Under the pieces are notes generated by a model. It did no database searches, was not told the DNA's origin, and was given only the letters and a program-made list of their open reading frames with translations. The position numbers and the translations under genes are program-made. Of a stretch of DNA of 64,000 nt, positions 59,122 to 64,000 are shown one piece after another. The stretch is from positions 4,113,001 to 4,177,000 of the forward strand of contig NZ_LT859959.1 in the NCBI RefSeq assembly GCF_900176205.1. The letters are read 5' to 3'. The DNA is from Bradyrhizobium sp. ORS 285. GTDB taxonomy: Bacteria > Pseudomonadota > Alphaproteobacteria > Rhizobiales > Xanthobacteraceae. The first letter of the stretch is position 1, and every line of letters begins with the position of its first letter.

Positions 59122-59806
59122 AACGGTCGCGCGCGGCGCCCGGAAGACCGATTCGGCCTCACCTCCCTCAGCAGCACATCCGACCGATCCCGATCGCGAC
59201 TGTCCGCTGTGTCCCCGTCTGGTTGATTTCCGCAACACGCAGCGGGCGCGCGAACCATCCTGGTTCAACGCGCCCGTTCCGTCGTTCGGGGATGCAAACG
59301 CGCGCCTCCTGATCGTCGGCCTGGCGCCGGGACTGCAGGGCGCCAATCGCACCGGCCGCCCCTTCACCGGCGATTACGCCGGCGAGCTGCTCTATGGGAC
59401 ACTGCTGCATTACGGCTTTGCAAAAGGCCGCTTCGAGGCGCGCCCGGACGACGGGTTGACGCTGGTCGATTGCCGCATCAGCAACGCGGTGCGTTGCGTG
59501 CCGCCGCAGAACAAGCCGCTGCCGGCCGAGATCAACCAGTGCCGCAGCTTCCTCGGCGCCAGCATCGCCGCGATGCCCCGCCTGCGCAGCATCGTCGCGC
59601 TCGGCCGCATCTCGCATGACACGATGCTGAAGCTGCTCGGCCTGCGCGCCGTCGCCGCCCCCTTCGCCCACGGCGCCGTGCATCAGGCCGGCGGCATCAG
59701 GCTGTACGACAGCTATCACTGCTCGCGCTACAACACGAACACCGGCGTGCTGACGACCGAGATGTTCCACGCCGTGTTCGCGCGCGTGAAGGCGGAGCTG
59801 GATTAG
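59102..59806 (+). CDS. Uracil-DNA glycosylase, family 5 (UdgB-like)
   Basis: 234 residues. CPLCPRLVDFR near the start and DCRISNAVRC provide the four cysteines of the 4Fe-4S cluster. Motif A is GLAPGLQGANRTGRPF, and the late SYHCSRYNTNTGVLT is the family 5 motif-like end. The family excises uracil and other deaminated bases. The start is inside the 3' end of the NYN gene, so the two are co-translated. The first 30 residues are basic and poorly conserved. Confidence 0.88.
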   Translation: MTTSRTRTVARGARKTDSASPPSAAHPTDPDRDCPLCPRLVDFRNTQRAREPSWFNAPVPSFGDANARLLIVGLAPGLQGANRTGRPFTGDYAGELLYGTLLHYGFAKGRFEARPDDGLTLVDCRISNAVRCVPPQNKPLPAEINQCRSFLGASIAAMPRLRSIVALGRISHDTMLKLLGLRAVAAPFAHGAVHQAGGIRLYDSYHCSRYNTNTGVLTTEMFHAVFARVKAELD

Positions 59807-59817
59807 GTCGGCCTCGC

Positions 59818-59954
59818 GTAGGGTGGGCAAAGGCGCAGCACCGCTCTTTCCCCACGCGGGATCGCGATGGCGCCGTGCCCACCATCTTGCTGATGCGTTC
59901 GCCGAACGACGGTGGGCACGCTGCCACCTTCGGTGACCGCTTTGCCCACGCTAC
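59818..59954. repeat. Second copy of the GTAGGGTGGGCAAAG repeat
   Basis: GTAGGGTGGGCAAAG at 59818 is partly inverted as CTTTGCCCACGCTAC at 59940-59954, with inner GTGCCCACC and GGTGGGCAC. The same family as 50396-50478 but longer and more degenerate. It lies between the convergent UDG and peroxiredoxin genes. Confidence 0.75.
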
Positions 59955-59970
59955 CCCGCCTCTCGTACAA

Positions 59971-60555
59971 TCATGTCGTAGCGAGGGGTTTGTCCTTCAG
60001 CCACGCCAGCACATCGCCCGCGTTCCGGTCCGGCGGAAACACCGGATAGAACACGTGGGTGATGCGGGCGTCGTCCACGATCAGCGCGAGACGCTTGATG
60101 AGGGTCAGCCCGGCGATCTCCATCGTCGGCAGCCGCAGCGCCTGCGTCAGCTCGAGCTTCTCGTCGGAGAGCACCGGGAACGGCAGATGCAGGCGCGAGG
60201 CCATTTCGGTCTGATAGGCATTGCTCTGCGTCGACAGGCCGAAGACATGCGCGGCGCCGGCGGCCTTGAGCTCGCCGAACAGGTCGCGGAAGCTGCAGGT
60301 CTGCGGCGTGCAGCCGCGCGCGCCCGGGATCATGTCCCAGTCCTCGACGAGCGACACCTTGCCGGGCTCGCCGGTGCGCGGATAGGCGAACACCACCGTG
60401 CGCCCCGGGAGCTCCGACAGTGTGACCAGCGTATCGTTGGTGGCGCGGAGCCCGATCGACGGAAGTGTCATGCCGGCCAGATGATCGGCTGCGCCATCAT
60501 CGGTCGGCGCCGGGATGACGCTCCAATCGACGTCCAACAGGTTCTTCTGGTTCAT
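59971..60555 (-). CDS. Peroxiredoxin/redoxin family protein
   Basis: 194 residues of thioredoxin-like peroxiredoxins. The core has FAYPRTGEPGK and then, after an insertion of about 14 residues, PGARGCTPQTCSFRD with Cys82 and Cys87. These cysteines stand where BCP-type enzymes have their peroxidatic cysteine. It reduces peroxides with thiol donors by family. It lies downstream of smpB on the same strand, 60 bp away. Confidence 0.85.
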   Translation of the reverse strand: MNQKNLLDVDWSVIPAPTDDGAADHLAGMTLPSIGLRATNDTLVTLSELPGRTVVFAYPRTGEPGKVSLVEDWDMIPGARGCTPQTCSFRDLFGELKAAGAAHVFGLSTQSNAYQTEMASRLHLPFPVLSDEKLELTQALRLPTMEIAGLTLIKRLALIVDDARITHVFYPVFPPDRNAGDVLAWLKDKPLATT

Positions 60556-60615
60556 CGATCGCCTCCCTGCTCAGCCGGACGGCAAAGGAGAGCGCGGCAA
60601 CAGCTTAAGGCCTCG

Positions 60616-61089
60616 TTACCCGCGCGCCCGCAGCAGCCGGCCCTTCTCGCGGCCCCAATCGCGCTTCTTCTCGCTCTCGCGCTTGTCGTGCAGCTTCTTG
60701 CCCTTGGCGATGGCGAGTAGCAGCTTGGCGCGGCCGCGCTCGTTGAAATAGAGCTTGAGCGGGATCAGCGTCATGCCCTCGCGGTCGACCGCGCCCATCA
60801 GCTTGTTGATCTGCTTGCGATGCAGCAGCAGCTTGCGCGGCCGCTTCGGCTCGTGGTTGAAGCGGTTGGCCTGCAGATATTCGGGAATGTTGGCGTTGAT
60901 CAGCCAGATCTCGCCGTCGCGGGAATCCGCATAGGATTCCGCGATCGTCGACTTGCCGCTGCGGACCGACTTCACCTCAGTCCCGGTCAGCGCGATGCCG
61001 GCCTCGATGGTGTCCTCGATCGCGTAGTTGAACCGCGCCTTGCGGTTCTCGGCGGCGACTGTGATCTTCGGCTCGTTGTTATTCGCCAC
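60616..61089 (-). CDS. smpB: SsrA-binding protein
   Basis: 157 residues. SmpB binds tmRNA to rescue stalled ribosomes. [33 protein letters not shown] and the basic tail with [15 protein letters not shown] are all present. The mscL stop is 1 bp upstream, so mscL-smpB are co-transcribed. ssrA itself is not in the window. Confidence 0.96.
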   Translation of the reverse strand: MANNNEPKITVAAENRKARFNYAIEDTIEAGIALTGTEVKSVRSGKSTIAESYADSRDGEIWLINANIPEYLQANRFNHEPKRPRKLLLHRKQINKLMGAVDREGMTLIPLKLYFNERGRAKLLLAIAKGKKLHDKRESEKKRDWGREKGRLLRARG

Positions 61090-61090
61090 G

Positions 61091-61507
61091 TCAGGCTTTC
61101 TTCAGGAGATCCCTGATTTCGGTCAGAAGCTCGACCTCGGCGGTGGGCTTCGCCGGGGCCGCGGGCGCCGCCTCCTGCTTGCGCTTCAGCTTGTTCATGC
61201 CGCGGATGATCATGAACAGCACGAAGGCGACGATGAAGAAGTTCAGCGTCAGCGTCAGGAAGCTGCCATAGGCCAGAACCGCGCCCTGCTTCTTGGCGTC
61301 AGCCAGGTTGGTTGCGTTGACCGCCTTGGAGAGCGGAATGAAATAGTTCGAGAAGTCGAGGCCGCCGGTGATCGCACCGATGATCGGCATGATGACGTCA
61401 CCGACCAGCGAGTTGACGATGGCGCCGAAGGCCGCGCCGATGATGACGCCGACCGCGAGGTCGACGACGTTGCCCTTCATCGCGAATTCACGAAATTCCT
61501 TCAACAT
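61091..61507 (-). CDS. mscL: Large-conductance mechanosensitive channel
   Basis: 138 residues from ATG at 61507, with GGGGGAG about 7 bases upstream. Two membrane segments (about 17-40 and 75-100), [21 protein letters not shown] start and a C-terminal helix [15 protein letters not shown]. MscL opens at high membrane tension to release solutes on osmotic downshock. It lies between dapA and smpB. Confidence 0.96.
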   Translation of the reverse strand: MLKEFREFAMKGNVVDLAVGVIIGAAFGAIVNSLVGDVIMPIIGAITGGLDFSNYFIPLSKAVNATNLADAKKQGAVLAYGSFLTLTLNFFIVAFVLFMIIRGMNKLKRKQEAAPAAPAKPTAEVELLTEIRDLLKKA

Positions 61508-61545
61508 GTCTGTCTCCCCCTCAGACTTGCAAGAAACGACTGAAC

Positions 61546-62436
61546 TCAGTTGATCAGACCCGCGTGAACCATGGCATCGCGGACGGCAACCCGCGTCGGC
61601 TCGGACACCGGCACCATCGGCAGCCGCAGCTTCTCCTCGATCTTGCCGAGCAGCGACAGCGCATACTTCACCGGCGCCGGATTGGACTCGATGAACAGAT
61701 TGGTGTGCAGTGGCATCAGCTTGTCGTGGATCTTCAGCGCGGTCGCGACATCGCCCTTCTGCCAGGCCTTGTGGAACTCGGCACACAGCCGCGGCGCGAC
61801 GTTCGAGGTGACGGAGATGCAGCCATGGCCACCATGGGCCATGTAACCGATGATGGTCGCATCCTCGCCCGACAGCTGGTTGAAGTCCTCGCCCAGCACC
61901 GCGCGTTGCTGCGACACCCGCACCATGCTGGCGGTCGCGTCCTTCACGCCGGCGATGTTCTTCAGATCATACAGCCGCTTCATCGTATCGACGGACATGT
62001 CGATCACCGAGCGCGGCGGGATGTTGTAGATGATGATCGGAATGCCGATCGCGTCGTTGATCGCCTTGAAATGCTGATACAGGCCTTCCTGCGTCGGCTT
62101 GTTGTAGTACGGCGTCACCACCAGAACCGCATCCGCTCCGGCCTTCTCGGCGTGCTGAGCCAGCTCGACGGCCTCCTTGGTCGAATTGGAGCCGGCGCCG
62201 GCCACCACCGGGACCTTGCCCTTGGCCTCGGCGATGCACCACTCGACCACGCGCTTGTGCTCGTCATGGCTCAAGGTCGGGCTCTCGCCGGTCGTGCCCA
62301 CCGGCACGAGACCGTTGGTGCCCTCATCGATCTGCCAGTTCACGAGGCTGCGGAACGCCGCCTCGTCCACGGAGCCGTTCTTGAAGGGGGTCACGAGGGC
62401 CGTGAAAGAGCCTCGGAAATTCGTCTTGGCCGCCAT
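61546..62436 (-). CDS. dapA: 4-hydroxy-tetrahydrodipicolinate synthase
   Basis: 296 residues from ATG at 62436, after GGGAGGGAG. DapA condenses pyruvate with aspartate semialdehyde in lysine and DAP synthesis. Schiff-base Lys165 is in [10 protein letters not shown], Tyr137 in [10 protein letters not shown], and [15 protein letters not shown] is conserved. It heads dapA-mscL-smpB-peroxiredoxin. A much longer upstream frame has no family support. Confidence 0.96.
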   Translation of the reverse strand: MAAKTNFRGSFTALVTPFKNGSVDEAAFRSLVNWQIDEGTNGLVPVGTTGESPTLSHDEHKRVVEWCIAEAKGKVPVVAGAGSNSTKEAVELAQHAEKAGADAVLVVTPYYNKPTQEGLYQHFKAINDAIGIPIIIYNIPPRSVIDMSVDTMKRLYDLKNIAGVKDATASMVRVSQQRAVLGEDFNQLSGEDATIIGYMAHGGHGCISVTSNVAPRLCAEFHKAWQKGDVATALKIHDKLMPLHTNLFIESNPAPVKYALSLLGKIEEKLRLPMVPVSEPTRVAVRDAMVHAGLIN

Positions 62437-62792
62437 GAAACTCCCTCCCAAACGCTTGTTGCCCCAGAGCGAAGCGCACTTCATACCGGGTCTGGACATC
62501 CGGCGGAAGGCCTGCCCTGATCCCGGCTGCCTTCTCAACAGGCACGCGCGCCGGCCGAATCGGTCCCGGCTCGAGCCAGCGCCGGCAAGCAGCACGAGGT
62601 ACCGTCCCGGCCGGACTCGGGCCGAACTGGCAGTTCCATCTGCGTTGCAGAGCCGCAGCGCCGCCCTTCGGTCGTGATTTCGCCGCGGTGTTGGCGCAGG
62701 TTGAATCCGATCCCGGTACATTTAGTATTTGTTCACCTTTTCGATAGACCAAGGTCGTCAGGGATCGAAGTCACCCGCCGCAAAGGAACGCC
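62437..62792. promoter_or_regulatory. Divergent gap, dapA and transglycosylase genes
   Basis: 356 bp without a gene, holding promoters for both directions. AAAGGA (62782-62787) is the ribosome site for the rightward gene. No clear operator is seen. Confidence 0.45.
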
Positions 62793-64000
62793 GTGCCCTT
62801 TTTTGCCCGCGCCGCCGCATTGCGATCGACCGCCCTGTCGATGTCTCTCTCGGTGTCCCTGGCCGCCAGCCTGACGCTCGGCTGGGCTCTGGTGGACATC
62901 GCCCTTGCAAAAGACAAGGTTCCGCTGCCGAAAGCGCGGCCCATTGCGCGCAGCGCGATGCCGGCAACCGCCCCCAAGGAAGCCGAGTCCCGCAGCAAGC
63001 AGGACGCCCGCGCCGAGGCCAAGGCGGACCTAAAGGCGGACACGAAGGCCGACATCAAGAGTGGCGCCAAGGCAGCGGCGGGCGAGCCGCTTCGCGTTGC
63101 TCCCCGGGACATCACGCCGGCTGCGACGATGAGCCTGCCGCCGCGCCAGCACGCGGCCATTCCCGCTTCCCGCAAGCCGATCATGCCTGCGGCGGTCGCG
63201 GTGACGTCTTCGACCTCGCAATCCGACAAGGATGCGCTCGAAAACGTGATCGAGCTGGTGCGCAAGCGGAAGCCTGATGACGCCACCCAGGTCGAGCAGG
63301 CGATCTCCGATCCGGTCGCGCGCAAGCTTGCCGAATGGGTCATCCTGCGCAGCGACAACAACAACGCCACCGTCGAGCGCTACCGCGCCTTCATCACCGC
63401 CAATCCGAGCTGGCCGTCGCAGAGCTTCCTGCGCCGCCGGCTGGAAGCGGCGCTGTGGGACGACAAGCGCGACGATTCCGTCGTGTGGTCCTGGTTCGAG
63501 AACGAATCGCCGCTATCGGCCAAGGGCCGGTTCGCGCTCGCCCGCGCGATGCTCAACCGCGGCGATCGCGCCAATGCCGAGCGTCTGGTGCGCGAAGCCT
63601 GGCGCAACGACACGATGTCCGAGGACACCGAGAACGTCATCCTCGACCAGTTCGGCGCCCTGCTCTCCGGCGGCGACCACAAGGCGCGCATGGACACGCT
63701 GCTGTATGGCAGCGAGCACGAGGCGGCGCTGCGGGCGGCGCGTCGGCTCGGCTCGGGTCACGTCGCGCTGGCCAAGGCGCGGATCGCGACCTACCGCAAA
63801 GCCTCCAACAGCCAGGCGCTGCTCGACGCCGTTCCGCGCGAGCTGCATGGCGACGCCGGCTTTATCTTCAGCCGCATCCAGGTGCTGAGGCGCGACGAGA
63901 ACTTCACGGAAGCCGCCCAGCTGATGCTGAGCGCGCCGAAGGATCCCGGCCGGCTGCACAATCTCGACGAATGGTGGATCGAGCGCCGCCTGCTGGCGCG
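62793..64000 (+). CDS. Soluble lytic murein transglycosylase, N-terminal part (runs off the window)
   Basis: The frame is open from GTG at 62793 to the window end with no stop, giving 402 codons. A signal-like hydrophobic start (STALSMSLSVSLAASLTLGWAL) is followed by a low-complexity Lys/Ala/Asp stretch (KADLKADTKADIKS) and then the all-helical Slt70-type U/L domain: KLAEWVILRS, FRAFITANPSWPSQ-like and LARAMLNRGDRANAERLVREAW. The catalytic domain lies beyond the edge. The family cleaves peptidoglycan in the periplasm. Confidence 0.88.
   Translation, partial: MPFFARAAALRSTALSMSLSVSLAASLTLGWALVDIALAKDKVPLPKARPIARSAMPATAPKEAESRSKQDARAEAKADLKADTKADIKSGAKAAAGEPLRVAPRDITPAATMSLPPRQHAAIPASRKPIMPAAVAVTSSTSQSDKDALENVIELVRKRKPDDATQVEQAISDPVARKLAEWVILRSDNNNATVERYRAFITANPSWPSQSFLRRRLEAALWDDKRDDSVVWSWFENESPLSAKGRFALARAMLNRGDRANAERLVREAWRNDTMSEDTENVILDQFGALLSGGDHKARMDTLLYGSEHEAALRAARRLGSGHVALAKARIATYRKASNSQALLDAVPRELHGDAGFIFSRIQVLRRDENFTEAAQLMLSAPKDPGRLHNLDEWWIERRLLA

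Noticed and set aside
63277..63888. Closed open frame of 203 codons on plus at the right end
   Set aside because: It is out of frame with the transglycosylase reading frame, which continues to the window end with family motifs.

Overview
The window is high-GC alphaproteobacterial chromosome. Gene content and order (fabH-plsX-DUF177, nusB-ribH, hemB-RDD-arginyltransferase, rpoZ-rel-pdxJ-acpS-lepB-rnc-era-recO), a HemB of the magnesium type, and several dispersed palindromic repeats all point to Bradyrhizobium or a close relative in the Nitrobacteraceae. The genus call is inference from recalled gene families, not from a database search. No rRNA, tRNA, CRISPR array, insertion sequence or phage gene was found.

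Layout. 1-4316 is core: the 5' end of ihfA, then fabH, plsX, DUF177 and a cytochrome bc1 assembly chaperone (all minus), with bamE divergent. 4473-7519 holds an orphan TctC-type binding protein, a DUF2336 protein and a small membrane protein (plus). 7615-15829 is a minus-strand core block: H+-pyrophosphatase hppA, thiL, nusB, ribH, ribE, ribD, nrdR, glyA. 16033-18600 holds small lineage-specific genes, an LdtR-like MarR regulator and a DUF6163 membrane protein. hemB, an RDD protein and the arginyltransferase follow on plus.

21608-31930 is accessory and metal or stress themed: mntH with a candidate palindromic operator, a methyltransferase, an MFS exporter, a universal stress protein, a class III cyclase, arsC, a CDF exporter with a very His-rich loop, a rhodanese-ChrB fusion coupled to chrA, and a second CDF exporter. 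parC follows at 32198-34450. 34821-49436 is a second accessory block, which lies between parC and recO, genes I recall as neighbours in many relatives. Its core is a putative catabolic cluster (binding protein, two KstD-like flavin dehydrogenases, an SDR, a ThDP enzyme, a GST, IclR and LysR regulators). It is preceded by a non-coding stretch with nested inverted repeats.

49588-58104 returns to core (minus): recO, a small membrane protein, era, rnc with a long low-complexity N-terminal extension, lepB, acpS, pdxJ, bifunctional rel and rpoZ. 58465-59806 holds a NYN-domain protein overlapping a family 5 uracil-DNA glycosylase. 59971-62436 (minus) holds a peroxiredoxin, smpB, mscL and dapA. The window ends inside a lytic transglycosylase gene on plus.

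Working together: fabH and plsX feed fatty acid and phospholipid synthesis, ribDEH makes riboflavin, and era, rnc, nusB and smpB serve RNA and ribosome quality. Rel, rpoZ and dapA are housekeeping. The two accessory blocks supply metal tolerance and a predicted, unproven, cyclic-ketone-type catabolic route.
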